A stretch of DNA of 64,000 nucleotides. It comes from Rhizobium sp. CIAT894. GTDB lineage: Bacteria > Pseudomonadota > Alphaproteobacteria > Rhizobiales > Rhizobiaceae. The position numbers were made by a program, and so were the translations under genes. The stretch is from assembly GCF_000172795.2 (NCBI RefSeq), contig NZ_CP020948.1, positions 1 to 64,000 on the forward strand. The letters run 5' to 3'. A model generated the notes under the pieces. It worked only from the letters and a program-made list of their open reading frames with translations. It had not been told where the DNA came from and ran no database searches. Positions 52,122-61,293 of this stretch are shown piece by piece. The first letter of the stretch is position 1; each line of letters opens with the position of its first letter.

Positions 52122-53309
52122 TTACGGCAGCGCTTGCGGGGCGAGTCGCACATATTTGATGGCGCGCCGGTAATAGGTGTAGGCGACATGGAGCGTGCCG
52201 TCGCTGCCCTGGATGACCGAGGGATAGGAGAATTCACGGTTCAGCGAATCCTTGGAATTGTTGCTGAGACAGAAGCCGTCGCCTGTATCGAGATCCATGC
52301 GATGCGGAAAGGTCCTGCCGCCATCCCTCGAAATCGCCAGGCTGAGCGGCGCACGCGGCACACCCCAGACCGCCTTGCGGCCGGTATCGGCAACAACAAC
52401 AGTGGACTCTCCAGCCTCGTCACCCTCGATTTCGTCGTAGAGAGACTGACGCCGCGCATCCGACATATCAGCATTCGAATGGTTGTAAACCATTGCGATT
52501 GCTGCATCATTTAACATGGTGGCCTGGATCGAGGAATTGTTGTTCGGCAGTTCGGTCGGCTTGGGCGGGCTCCACGTCTCGCCGCCGTCGGACGATCGGC
52601 TGAAAAGAATGTTTTCGGCGAAGCGGTTGCGGTAGAAGGCGATCATCTCGCCGCCGCCGAGCGGCAGGATATTCATGTGGACGGCGCCGATGCTGTCGGG
52701 AATATCGTGCATCTGCCAGCTCGCGCCGCGATCGCGCGAGATCAGCACCGCTGCCGTATCGGCATTACCGCTCCAGCGCTGACCGTCGAGGCCGACGCAA
52801 CGGAAGATCGGAAGCAGCCAGTCGCCCCTGCCGTTGACGACGATCTGCTGACGAACGAAAGTGCCGGGGCTGTCGCAGAGGACCCGGACCGGGCCGAATG
52901 TCTTGCCGCCGTCATCCGATATCCGGCATTTGACAATCGAGCCATCCTGGTTGCCTGAGGTCTGCGATGTGTAGAGCAGCCATGTCTTTCTGTCCGGGGC
53001 GTTGAATATCAACGGGTTCTGCTCGGATTTCTTCGGATCGTCGCTCATCTTTTCCGGTTCCGACCAGCGCTCGGCGCCCGGCGCCAGCCGCGACATGTAA
53101 ATCGAAATGTCGCCCATGCCCTCCATCGTGCCGCCGAACCAGACGCAGCTCAGCGTGCCGTCGGGCAGAAAGGCGAGATTGGCTGCATGGTTCTGGATGC
53201 AGGGTGAGGGCAGGTAGGCATCGGCGCGGCCTGCGACAGAGGGGTGAGGGGTGACGCTCCCGGTCATCAAAGCGGAGACGGCTTCGGGAGCCAGGCCGGT
53301 AAATGTCAT
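52122..53309 (-). CDS. Sialidase-fold (BNR/Asp-box) protein, cytoplasmic
   Basis: A 395-residue six-bladed beta-propeller protein of the BNR_2/exo-sialidase group. Four Asp boxes of the form SxDxGxTW/F are visible: SDDGGKTF, SRDRGASW, SSDGGETW and SRDGGRTF. Near the N-terminus IQNHAANLAFLPDGTLSCVWFGGTMEG and near the C-terminus NREFSYPSVIQGSDGTLHVAYTYYRRAIKYVRL are typical of the group. There is no signal peptide, so it would act on an imported compound. GGAG precedes ATG 53309. It lies 11 bp after the aldolase gene in one operon. True sialidase activity is not implied; many relatives are uncharacterised glycosidases or lyases. Confidence 0.82.
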   Translation of the reverse strand: MTFTGLAPEAVSALMTGSVTPHPSVAGRADAYLPSPCIQNHAANLAFLPDGTLSCVWFGGTMEGMGDISIYMSRLAPGAERWSEPEKMSDDPKKSEQNPLIFNAPDRKTWLLYTSQTSGNQDGSIVKCRISDDGGKTFGPVRVLCDSPGTFVRQQIVVNGRGDWLLPIFRCVGLDGQRWSGNADTAAVLISRDRGASWQMHDIPDSIGAVHMNILPLGGGEMIAFYRNRFAENILFSRSSDGGETWSPPKPTELPNNNSSIQATMLNDAAIAMVYNHSNADMSDARRQSLYDEIEGDEAGESTVVVADTGRKAVWGVPRAPLSLAISRDGGRTFPHRMDLDTGDGFCLSNNSKDSLNREFSYPSVIQGSDGTLHVAYTYYRRAIKYVRLAPQALP

Positions 53310-53320
53310 GGCGGATCTCC

Positions 53321-54223
53321 TCAAGGCAGTTTGGCGTAGCTATCGGCGAGCGCGGCAGAGTCGACCTCGCTCAGCGGCATCAGCGGCGCGCGGGTGCGCT
53401 TCCAGGCGGGATTGCCTGTCTTCAGCCCGATCATTGCCTTGATGGTCGGGATCTGGACGTAGGAATTGGAAAGAGTGCGATAGGCATTGATGCGTGCCTG
53501 CGCCGTCTCGACATCGGCGCTGCGCGCCTCGTCATGAACATGGTCGTAAATGGTCCGCAGCGAATCCGCCACGAGATTGGAAGTGGCCGTGATGCAGCCG
53601 GCGCCGCCGGCCTTCATGAGCGGCAGCAGCAGCGGATCGGCGCCCGCCAGCACCGAAAAGCCGGGATGGGCGGCGATGATGGCCTGCATGTTATTGAAAT
53701 CGCCGGCAGATTCCTTGATTCCAACGACGGTTTCCGGGAAGGCCGCAATCAGCCGGCCGATCAGCGGAATGGAGAGCGGCACGCCCGAGACCTGCGGAAT
53801 GTGATAGAGGATGACCTGCAGGCGGGTGTCGGCGACCTTTTCCAGAACCTGCGAATAGGCGGCAAACAGGCCGTCGTCGGAGACGCCCTTGTAATAGAAA
53901 GGCGGCAGCATCACCACCTTGGTGACGCCGAGCGATAGGGCGTGCCGCGTCAGTTCCACGGTCTCCGGAATGGCGACGACGCCAGTGCCCGGCAAAAGCT
54001 TGTCGGCCGGAATGCCGGCCTTCACCGCCGCCTCCAATATGGCGCGGCGCTCGGCTCCGGAGAAGGAATTGGCTTCTCCGGTCGTGCCGAGCAGGGCCAC
54101 GCCATGACAGCCCTCGGCCAGCAGTCGCCGGCAGTGGTCGGTGAAAAGGGTGAGGTCGGGCGTATTGTCTGCCGTCAGCGGCGTTGCGGCCGCGCTGAAA
54201 ACGCCTGTAATCCTGTGGCTCAT
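53321..54223 (-). CDS. Dihydrodipicolinate synthase family aldolase
   Basis: A 300-residue (beta/alpha)8 lyase of the DapA/NanA superfamily. The GTTGE loop is at 46-50, catalytic Y140 in LYHIP and Schiff-base K170 in GIKESAGD. The family includes dihydrodipicolinate synthase, N-acetylneuraminate lyase and 2-keto-3-deoxy-acid aldolases; all cleave or form a bond next to a 2-keto acid such as pyruvate. ATG 54223 (MSHRITGVF) is the conserved start. It is the first gene of the minus arm, next to a sialidase-fold gene, so a catabolic aldolase is more likely than lysine synthesis. Confidence 0.87.
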   Translation of the reverse strand: MSHRITGVFSAAATPLTADNTPDLTLFTDHCRRLLAEGCHGVALLGTTGEANSFSGAERRAILEAAVKAGIPADKLLPGTGVVAIPETVELTRHALSLGVTKVVMLPPFYYKGVSDDGLFAAYSQVLEKVADTRLQVILYHIPQVSGVPLSIPLIGRLIAAFPETVVGIKESAGDFNNMQAIIAAHPGFSVLAGADPLLLPLMKAGGAGCITATSNLVADSLRTIYDHVHDEARSADVETAQARINAYRTLSNSYVQIPTIKAMIGLKTGNPAWKRTRAPLMPLSEVDSAALADSYAKLP

Positions 54224-54319
54224 TCCGCCCTCCTCGGTGCGTCCCGTCTTTTCCGGCTGCACGGGCAATTGTCATTCGTCTGTCGCGATGGATTGCGAAA
54301 AACTTTTCCATTGCAGTTC

Positions 54320-54338
54320 TTTTGTCAAGAAGACAAAA
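54320..54338. promoter_or_regulatory. Palindromic operator, candidate GntR site
   Basis: TTTTGTC (54320-54326) and GACAAAA (54332-54338) form a perfect 7-bp inverted repeat around AAGAA, between the divergent aldolase and ABC operons. The TTGTC..GACAA core fits FCD-type GntR operators, and a GntR gene ends the plus arm. Confidence 0.6.
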
Positions 54339-54400
54339 TGCGTTCATTCCTGATGGAAAAATTATCTAATTGTTATTGCTGTGATATTTTTCGTTATAAA

Positions 54401-54446
54401 TTTTGTTGCGACAAAAATTGCGATTTTTTGTTGACATATTTACAAT
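54401..54446 (+). promoter_or_regulatory. Promoter of the peptide-type ABC operon with second palindrome
   Basis: TTTTGT-TGCG-ACAAAA (54401-54416) is a second dyad related to the one at 54320. It is followed directly by TTGCGA (54418-54423) and TACAAT (54441-54446), 17 bp apart, a plausible -35/-10 pair for the binding-protein gene at 54529. Confidence 0.5.
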
Positions 54447-54528
54447 AACGAGAGAACGATAGGCGACGGATTGTGCTGCGCCTGGCAGTGCAGGGAGAGC
54501 GCTGCCGATTTCACCTGGGAGGAATGCC

Positions 54529-56166
54529 ATGTCTCTTGATCAATCTGACAAAACCAATTTATCGCGTCGCAATGCATTGAAGCTCGGCCTCGCCGCCGGT
54601 GTCGGCCTTACCGTGTTCGGGATGAATGCCCGCATCGTGATGGCCGATGACGGCCAGGTCCTGAAGGTCGCCCATCCGGCCTTCGACCAGGACTGGTCGC
54701 CGCTGCGCGGCGGCGGCAGAACGTTCCGCTGGAATTCGATCTGGTGGGCGTCGCCGATGTATTTCGACAGCCAGGGCAATATCAAGCCCTACGTCTTCGC
54801 AAGCTGGGAATCGGCCGACAACACGGTGTGGACTTTCAAGATCGATCCCAAGGCCGTCTTCTCGGACGGCAGCAAGATCACCTCGGCCGATGTCAAGGGA
54901 TCGTGGGAAGTTGCCTCGATGCCGAACACCAAGAGCCAGCGCGCCGACCAGGTGCTGAGCAAGGTCAAGGGCTATGCCGAAATCGCCGCCGGCTCCGGCA
55001 ACGAGCTGACGGGTGTGGCGACTCCTGATGAGGGGACAGTCGTGGTGACGCTCGCCGCTGCCGATCCGATCTTCTTCATGCGCCTGGCAAACCACATCGC
55101 GCCGATCACCAAAGCGTCGCAATCGCGCGGCAGCGACGGCGAGGAAATCATCGACTGGTATAAGCCCGAAAACAAGCCGGTCTTCTCCGGCCCCTTCAAG
55201 CTGACGAGCATCGATATCGATGCCGGCAAGATCACCTTCGAGCCGAATGAAAACTTCTTTGGGCAGAAGCCGAAGCTTGCCCGCATCGACATCACCTCGA
55301 TCGAGGACAATGTCACCGCGACGTCGCTGATCAAATCCGGCGAGTTCAACGCCCATACCGAGCTCGTCACCTCGACGATCATCCAGGATCTCGGCCCGGA
55401 ATTCTCGGCCGGCCCGCTGATCCCGACCAGCCAGCACTTCTGGTTCAACATCTCCCGTGCGCCGATGGACGATCCGAAGGTCCGCCAGGCGCTGATCATG
55501 GCGGTCGATCGCGACGGCCTGTTCAAGGCCTCCTATCCCGATGGGCCGCACAAGAAGGCCGATCAGATCCTCAATTCGGTTCCCGGCGCCGACAATTCCG
55601 GCTTCGAGCCCTTTCCCTATGATCCGGCAGCCGCCAAGAAGCTGCTTGCCGAATCGAGCTATGGCGGGCCCGAGCGCCTGCCGAAAATCCTGTTCGTCGG
55701 CATTTCGGCGCCGGCCATCCAGGCCGCCGCCCAGTTCATCGCCGAGCAGTGGCGCCAGAATCTCGGCATCACGGCCGTCGACATGAAACCGCAGCAGGAC
55801 GCCTATGCCGGTCCGGATCAGAACTCGGTCCAGATCTTCCGCGACGACGTCGGCACCCGTGTTCCCGACGCCGTTTCCTATCTGGCGGGCAGCATCGCCT
55901 CGACCTCGTCGAACGCGCAGAACAAGCTCGGCGGATACAAGAACGACAAGGTCGACAGCGCCCTTGCCGAAGCGGCGACCAAGGCTGCGGACGATCCGCA
56001 GCGCATCTCCCTCGCCCAGGCAGCCCAGAAGGCGTTCCGCGAGGATTGGGCCTTCATCCCATGGTATTCTCAGGCGATGTCGCGCTGGGCCACCAAGGAG
56101 GTCAAGGGCATGGAGAAGAACCTCGACTGGCAGATCGCCGAACCCTGGAACATTTCCATCGGCTGA
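54529..56166 (+). CDS. Peptide-type ABC transporter binding protein (SBP family 5), Tat-exported
   Basis: A 545-residue DppA/OppA-like periplasmic protein. LSRRNALKLGLAAGVGLTVFG is a twin-arginine signal with cleavage near VMA-DDG. The mature protein has WESADNTVWTFKIDPKAVFSDGSKITSADVKGSW, the family-5 signature, and DDPKVRQALIMAVDRDGLF. Family 5 proteins bind peptides, but also glycosides and opines. It heads an operon with two permeases, two ATPases, a kinase and a GntR regulator. The context points to a sugar-acid conjugate rather than a peptide. Confidence 0.9.
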   Translation: MSLDQSDKTNLSRRNALKLGLAAGVGLTVFGMNARIVMADDGQVLKVAHPAFDQDWSPLRGGGRTFRWNSIWWASPMYFDSQGNIKPYVFASWESADNTVWTFKIDPKAVFSDGSKITSADVKGSWEVASMPNTKSQRADQVLSKVKGYAEIAAGSGNELTGVATPDEGTVVVTLAAADPIFFMRLANHIAPITKASQSRGSDGEEIIDWYKPENKPVFSGPFKLTSIDIDAGKITFEPNENFFGQKPKLARIDITSIEDNVTATSLIKSGEFNAHTELVTSTIIQDLGPEFSAGPLIPTSQHFWFNISRAPMDDPKVRQALIMAVDRDGLFKASYPDGPHKKADQILNSVPGADNSGFEPFPYDPAAAKKLLAESSYGGPERLPKILFVGISAPAIQAAAQFIAEQWRQNLGITAVDMKPQQDAYAGPDQNSVQIFRDDVGTRVPDAVSYLAGSIASTSSNAQNKLGGYKNDKVDSALAEAATKAADDPQRISLAQAAQKAFREDWAFIPWYSQAMSRWATKEVKGMEKNLDWQIAEPWNISIG

Positions 56167-56296
56167 TTGGGCCTATCGTTTCTGGCAATGAGCGCGCGAG
56201 GGCCGCAAGGCCTTCGCGCAAGTTTCAAGAAGAGATGCGATCCGCCGGGCTTCTGCAAAGGGCGGGAACGCATCGAACAACAGGTGGGAGGTGGCC

Positions 56297-57253
56297 TTGC
56301 TGCGCTACGTGCTAACCCGGTTCGCCATCTGGATTCCATCCGTTCTGGTGGTGATGCTGGCGGTCTACGCGCTGGCCTTTTATGGCGCCGGCGATCCGAT
56401 CAAGCTGATCTTCCTGCGCGCGCCAGGCGATGTCGCCTATAATCCGCAGCGCATCGAAGCCATCCGCGAAAGCGCCGGCCTCAACAGGCCCTTCATCGAG
56501 CAGTTCGGCCTTTACATCTGGAACCTGCTGCACGGCCAGTTCGGCAATTCGTTGACCTCCGGCCGCGCCGTCTGGGCGATGGTCTCGGCTGCCGCCCCGG
56601 TCTCCTTCCAGCTTGCCCTCTGTGCCATCATCCTGACGGCCCTCGTCGCAATCCCCCTCGGCATGATCGCTGCGCTGAACCAGAATTCGCGCCTCGACTA
56701 CGCCATTCTGGGCTCGGCGCTTTTCCTCTGGGCGATCCCGGCCTATGTCGCAGGTCCCTTGCTGATGGTCGGCCTGATCGTGCTCTTGCCGGGCGCAAGC
56801 GTGCCCTATGGCTGGGGCGGTGTCTTCGATGTCCGCATCCTGCTGCCGCTGCTCGTGCTTTCCTTCCAGCCGATCGCGCTGATCGTGCGCCAGACCCGCG
56901 CCGCCGTCATCGAGGTGCTGTCGGAGGATTTCGTCCGCACCGCCCGCGCCAAGGGCGTGCCCGAGATTATCGTGGCGCTGCGCCATATCCTGCGGCCGGT
57001 GCTGACGCCTGTGGTGACCCAGCTCGGCCTGATCATGATCACCATCGTCAACGGCGCGATCTTCGTCGAGCTCGTCTTCGGCCTGCCGGGTCTCGGCCGG
57101 CTGACGGTGCAGGCGCTGATCAATTCCGATTATCCCGTCATCCTGGCAATCACGCTGATCGGATCGTTCCTGGTGATGGTGTCGAACCTCCTGGTGGACG
57201 TGCTCTATCCGCTGCTCGATCCGCGCGCCAACGATTCAAGAAGGAGCCGCTGA
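56297..57253 (+). CDS. ABC transporter permease, DppB/OppB family
   Basis: A 318-residue permease with six helices and the DppB N-terminus LRYVLTRFAIWIPSVLVVM. A large periplasmic loop follows (APGDVAYNPQRIEAIRESAGLNRPFIEQFG), then the ATPase-docking RTARAKGVPEIIVALRHILRPVLTPVV. GGGAGG at 56286-56291 best fits the TTG at 56297 as start; a GTG at 56291 overlaps it. Substrate channel with the next gene. Confidence 0.88.
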   Translation: MLRYVLTRFAIWIPSVLVVMLAVYALAFYGAGDPIKLIFLRAPGDVAYNPQRIEAIRESAGLNRPFIEQFGLYIWNLLHGQFGNSLTSGRAVWAMVSAAAPVSFQLALCAIILTALVAIPLGMIAALNQNSRLDYAILGSALFLWAIPAYVAGPLLMVGLIVLLPGASVPYGWGGVFDVRILLPLLVLSFQPIALIVRQTRAAVIEVLSEDFVRTARAKGVPEIIVALRHILRPVLTPVVTQLGLIMITIVNGAIFVELVFGLPGLGRLTVQALINSDYPVILAITLIGSFLVMVSNLLVDVLYPLLDPRANDSRRSR

Positions 57254-57255
57254 CC

Positions 57256-58215
57256 ATGTCCGCAATCCCTCTTTCTACCACCGAGACCATCGAGGAGCCG
57301 CCGGTCAGCCTGTGGCGCGACGCCTGGCACCGGCTGAAACGCAACAAGCTCGCCGTCTTCGGCCTCATCGTCGTCCTGATCCTCGCCTTCACGGCGATCT
57401 TCGGGCCTTACCTCACGCCCTATGATTATCTCAGCCAGGATCTCAACGCCCGCAACGCACTGCCGTCGATGAGCCATCTCTTCGGAACCGACGACCTCGG
57501 CCGCGATGTCTTCAGCCGCGTCGTCTTCGGCACGCGGACCGCCTTCCTCGTCGCCGTCATCGTCACCTTCTTCGCCGTGTTGATCGGCCTCACGCTCGGC
57601 GCGGTCGCCGGTTTCTTCGGCAATCCCTTCGACCGCGCCATCATGTGGCTGACCGACGTGACGATGTCGGTTCCCAACCTGCTGCTCGTCGTCGTCATCA
57701 ACGCTTCGCTGAAATCGCCGATCACCCGCTGGATGGAGGCGCGCTACCTCGAGACCCTCAATCCCTTCTACCGCCAGACGATATGGGTGGATTTCATCCT
57801 CGTCTTCGGGTCGATGGCGCTGATCTCCTGGCCGCCCTATGCCCGTCTCGTGCGCGCCCAGGTTCTGTCGATCCGCAGCCGGCCCTATATCACCGCCGCC
57901 CAAGCGCTCGGGCTGTCGAACTGGGTCATCATCAAGCGGTATGTCGTGCCGAATGCGCTCGGGCCGCTCATCGTTTCGGTCAGCGCCGGTCTCGGCACGG
58001 CGATGGTGCTGGAAAGCGCCTTCAGCTTCCTCGGGGTCGGGGTCAATCCGCCGACGCCGAGCTGGGGCAACATGATCTCGGACGGCCTTCGCGTCTGGCA
58101 GCATTATCCGCATCTTCTCGCCGCTCCGGCGGCCGTGCTCGGCCTTGCCTCGGTTGCCTTCAGCTTCCTCGGCGACGGCCTCAACGACGCGCTCAATCCG
58201 CGGGGCAACAAATGA
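57256..58215 (+). CDS. ABC transporter permease, DppC/OppC family
   Basis: A 319-residue permease. The N-terminal OppC domain is [39 protein letters not shown], followed by [27 protein letters not shown] and [22 protein letters not shown]. An insert near residues 155-180 ([22 protein letters not shown]) lengthens a loop compared with E. coli DppC. Its TGA overlaps the ATG of the ATPase gene. Confidence 0.9.
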   Translation: MSAIPLSTTETIEEPPVSLWRDAWHRLKRNKLAVFGLIVVLILAFTAIFGPYLTPYDYLSQDLNARNALPSMSHLFGTDDLGRDVFSRVVFGTRTAFLVAVIVTFFAVLIGLTLGAVAGFFGNPFDRAIMWLTDVTMSVPNLLLVVVINASLKSPITRWMEARYLETLNPFYRQTIWVDFILVFGSMALISWPPYARLVRAQVLSIRSRPYITAAQALGLSNWVIIKRYVVPNALGPLIVSVSAGLGTAMVLESAFSFLGVGVNPPTPSWGNMISDGLRVWQHYPHLLAAPAAVLGLASVAFSFLGDGLNDALNPRGNK

Positions 58216-59219
58216 TGGACACGAAAAGCACAGAACGCCTGCTCGATGTCAGGGGCCTTACCGTCGAGATCGATGGCCGCAACGGCCCGGCCGTCGTCGT
58301 CGACGGCATCGATCTCCATGTCGACAAGGGCGAGACGCTGGGTGTTGTCGGTGAATCCGGCTGCGGCAAGAGCCTCACCATGCTGAGCCTGATGCGGCTC
58401 TTGCCGAACAAGATCAAGGTCGCCAAGGGAACGGCCACCTTCGCCGGCCGCGACCTGCAGACGATGTCGAATGCCGAACTGCGCAAGGTGCGCGGCGGCG
58501 ATATCGGCTTCGTCTTCCAGGATCCGATGACCTCGCTCAATCCGGTCATGCGCGTCGGCGACCAGATCTGCGAGCCGCTGATCTATCATCGAAAAATGAA
58601 AAAGGCCGAGGCCCGCATCCGGGCCGTCGAGCTTCTGCGGCTCGTCGGCATTCCCGGCCCGGAAGAGCGGTTGCAAGCCTTTCCACACGAGCTCTCAGGC
58701 GGCATGCGCCAGCGCGTCATGATCGCCATCGGCCTTGCCTGTAACCCGAAGCTCCTGATCGCCGACGAGCCGACCACGGCGCTCGACGTCACCATCCAGG
58801 CCCAGATCGTCGATCTGGTGAAGGATCTGCGCGCCAAGCTCGGCATGTCAGTCGTCTGGATCACCCATGATCTGGCGCTGATCGCCGGCCTGGTCGACCG
58901 CGTCGCCGTGCTCTATGCCGGCACGGTCGTCGAGGATGCGCCGGTCGACGAGCTTTATGCCCGCCCGAGCCATCCCTATACGCGCGGCCTGCTTTCCTCG
59001 ATCCCGAAACTTTCCGATCCGCCGGCAAGCCGGCTCTCTTCGATCGGCGGCACGCCGCCGGAGCCCGGCCGCCGGCCGAAGGGCTGCCCGTTTGCGCCGC
59101 GCTGCCCGCTCGTTGAGGCGATCTGTCACGAGAAGGTGCCGCGGCTCGAATCCTTGAGCGGCAGCAGCAATCACCGCGCCGCCTGTTTCGTCGTCCAGAG
59201 AATGCAGGAGGCCGCGTGA
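58212..59219 (+). CDS. ABC transporter ATPase, DppD/OppD family
   Basis: A 335-residue ATPase. Walker [10 protein letters not shown]-loop [12 protein letters not shown], signature LSGGMRQR, Walker [13 protein letters not shown], switch His in WITHDL. The C-terminal extension holds the Cys-rich [20 protein letters not shown], which in this family binds an iron-sulphur cluster. The ATG at 58212 overlaps the previous stop. Confidence 0.92.
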   Translation: MMDTKSTERLLDVRGLTVEIDGRNGPAVVVDGIDLHVDKGETLGVVGESGCGKSLTMLSLMRLLPNKIKVAKGTATFAGRDLQTMSNAELRKVRGGDIGFVFQDPMTSLNPVMRVGDQICEPLIYHRKMKKAEARIRAVELLRLVGIPGPEERLQAFPHELSGGMRQRVMIAIGLACNPKLLIADEPTTALDVTIQAQIVDLVKDLRAKLGMSVVWITHDLALIAGLVDRVAVLYAGTVVEDAPVDELYARPSHPYTRGLLSSIPKLSDPPASRLSSIGGTPPEPGRRPKGCPFAPRCPLVEAICHEKVPRLESLSGSSNHRAACFVVQRMQEAA

Positions 59220-60211
59220 TGGCTGCGCAACCGCTGCTCAAGGTCGAAAACCTGGTCAAGCATTTCCACGTCAAGCTCGGGGCTTTCGGCGAACGCTCGG
59301 CGACCGTCTATGCCCTCGACAATGTCGATCTCGACATCATGGAAGGCGAGACGCTGAGCCTCGTCGGTGAATCCGGCTGCGGCAAATCGACGACCGGCTT
59401 CACCATCCTCAATCTCTACAAGGCGACCAGTGGCAGGGTCGTTTACAAGGGACAGGACCTCGCTACACTCGACGAGAAGCAGATGCGGCCCTTCCGCCGC
59501 GACCTGCAGATCGTCTTCCAGGATCCCTATTCGACGCTCAATCCGCGTATGACGGTAGGCGAGGCGATCGGCGAGCCGATCCTCTTTCACAAGCTTTGCA
59601 CCAAGGCCGAGCTGAAAGACAAGGTCGCGGCGTTGTTGACCGATGTCGGCCTGCCCACCCGGTTTGCCCAGCGCTACCCGCACGAACTCTCAGGCGGCCA
59701 GCGCCAGCGCGTCGTCATCGCCCGGGCGCTCGCCTGCCAGCCGAAATTCATCGTCTGCGACGAGGCGATCTCGGCGCTCGACGTGTCGATCCAGGCGCAG
59801 ATCATCAACCTGCTGCTCGATCTGCAGGAGAAATACGGGCTGACCTATCTGTTCATCGCCCATGACCTCGCGGTGGTGCGCCATATCAGCACCCGCGTCG
59901 GTGTGATGTATCTCGGGCGCCTCGCCGAGCTTGCGACCCGCGAGGAGCTCTTCGACAATCCGCTGCATCCCTATACGAGAGCGCTGCTCTCGGCTGTTCC
60001 GGAGACGGATCCGGAGCACGAGCGCACCCGCCAGCGCCAGATCCTGCAGGGTGACGTGCCGAGCCCGCTGAACCCGCCGTCGGGCTGCCGTTTCCACACG
60101 CGCTGCCCGATCGCGATGGACGTCTGCAGCAAGGTTATTCCCGCCTGGAAGGAAGCGAGACCCGGCCATCTCGTCGCCTGCCACGCTGTCAATACAGAGC
60201 AGATCGCATGA
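59219..60211 (+). CDS. ABC transporter ATPase, DppF/OppF family
   Basis: A 330-residue partner ATPase. Walker [54 protein letters not shown] (Ala replaces the usual Pro of DEP, as is common in this family), switch His [12 protein letters not shown] and the C-terminal [20 protein letters not shown]ys cluster. The start ATG shares a base with the TGA of the previous gene, and its own TGA overlaps the kinase ATG. Confidence 0.92.
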   Translation: MAAQPLLKVENLVKHFHVKLGAFGERSATVYALDNVDLDIMEGETLSLVGESGCGKSTTGFTILNLYKATSGRVVYKGQDLATLDEKQMRPFRRDLQIVFQDPYSTLNPRMTVGEAIGEPILFHKLCTKAELKDKVAALLTDVGLPTRFAQRYPHELSGGQRQRVVIARALACQPKFIVCDEAISALDVSIQAQIINLLLDLQEKYGLTYLFIAHDLAVVRHISTRVGVMYLGRLAELATREELFDNPLHPYTRALLSAVPETDPEHERTRQRQILQGDVPSPLNPPSGCRFHTRCPIAMDVCSKVIPAWKEARPGHLVACHAVNTEQIA

Positions 60212-61269
60212 CATTGAAGGCCGCCATTATCGCCGACGATCTGACGGGCGCACTCGATACCGGTACGCCCTTCATTGCGGCTGGCCTTTCGGTTGCGGTC
60301 GCCGTCGACGTCGGGGCGGCGCAGGATGCGATCGCAACCGGCTGCGATGTCGTCGTCGTCAACACCGCTTCGCGCGCGCTTGGCAAACGCGAAGCCGTCG
60401 AAACGGTCCGTGCGGCGACGGAAGTGCTTCGCGGCGAGAAGCCGTTGGTGGTGATGAAGAAGATCGATTCCCGGCTGAAGGGCAATGTCGCGGCGGAAAG
60501 CCTGGCGCTCGCCGAGGCGCTCGGCCTGAAAACCATCCTGGTGGCGCCCGCCATTCCCGATCAGGAACGCGTGACCTACCGGGGCTGCGTCGTCGGGCGC
60601 GGGGTTCCCAAGCCATTGCCGATCGCCGACCTATTCGGGCGCGGTGGCGATAATGTTGTCGTTGCCGATGCGGAAAACGATCTTGACCTCGACCAGATCA
60701 TCGACGGTCATGACTGGACGAGGACCCTTGCGGTCGGTGCGCGTGGCCTCGGCGCGGCAATTGCCCGCCGGCTTGGCGAAGCGGGGCAGCCGGCGATGGA
60801 GTTCGCGGCAAGCCCGCGGACGCTGTTTGCCTTCGGCTCTCGCGACCCGATCACCGTCGTCCAGATGAACCGGCTCGAAGCCTCGGGTGCCCTGCGCATG
60901 GTGGTGGATGCTCCGATCGGCGAGATCGGATGCGGGGAGGGGCTGGCACTGCCGGTCTTGCTGCGCTGCACCGGCGACATGACGGCTGACGCGGGCCTCG
61001 TCGCCCACCGCTTCGCGGCAGGCGTCAAAGCGGTCATCGATGATACGAGGCCCGATATGCTGATGGTCGGCGGCGGCGATACCGCCCTTGCCGTGTTTCA
61101 GGCGCTTGGCGTCAGGGTACTGGTGCCGAAGGGCGAGATCGAGGCCGGTATTCCATGGTTCGATGTCATGGCCGGCGACGGGCGGCAATTTCGGTGTGCT
61201 GTCAAGTCGGGGGGCTTCGGCCATCCCGATAGTTTGCTAAGACTGGTTTCTCGGAATCAGGCGGCATAG
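60208..61269 (+). CDS. DUF1537 four-carbon acid sugar kinase family protein
   Basis: A 353-residue kinase of the OtnK/DtnK family. The acid-sugar site ADDLTGA is at residues 9-15, MKKIDSRLKGN is the conserved KxDSxxxGN element, and VGGGDTA near the C-terminus contributes to ATP binding. Known members phosphorylate D- or L-threonate, D-erythronate or 3-oxo-tetronate at C4. At 353 residues it is shorter than the usual 410-430, mainly in the middle. It overlaps the last ABC ATPase gene. Its product would be the substrate of the PdxA-type enzyme in the minus arm. Confidence 0.87.
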   Translation: MTLKAAIIADDLTGALDTGTPFIAAGLSVAVAVDVGAAQDAIATGCDVVVVNTASRALGKREAVETVRAATEVLRGEKPLVVMKKIDSRLKGNVAAESLALAEALGLKTILVAPAIPDQERVTYRGCVVGRGVPKPLPIADLFGRGGDNVVVADAENDLDLDQIIDGHDWTRTLAVGARGLGAAIARRLGEAGQPAMEFAASPRTLFAFGSRDPITVVQMNRLEASGALRMVVDAPIGEIGCGEGLALPVLLRCTGDMTADAGLVAHRFAAGVKAVIDDTRPDMLMVGGGDTALAVFQALGVRVLVPKGEIEAGIPWFDVMAGDGRQFRCAVKSGGFGHPDSLLRLVSRNQAA

Positions 61270-61293
61270 TACAATACCGTCGGGGAGAATGAC

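Noticed and set aside
53321..54223. Reading the DHDPS-family gene as dapA for lysine synthesis
   Set aside because: The catabolic operon context and GntR control argue for a sugar-acid aldolase; a biosynthetic dapA is usually beside smpB or other housekeeping genes in rhizobia.
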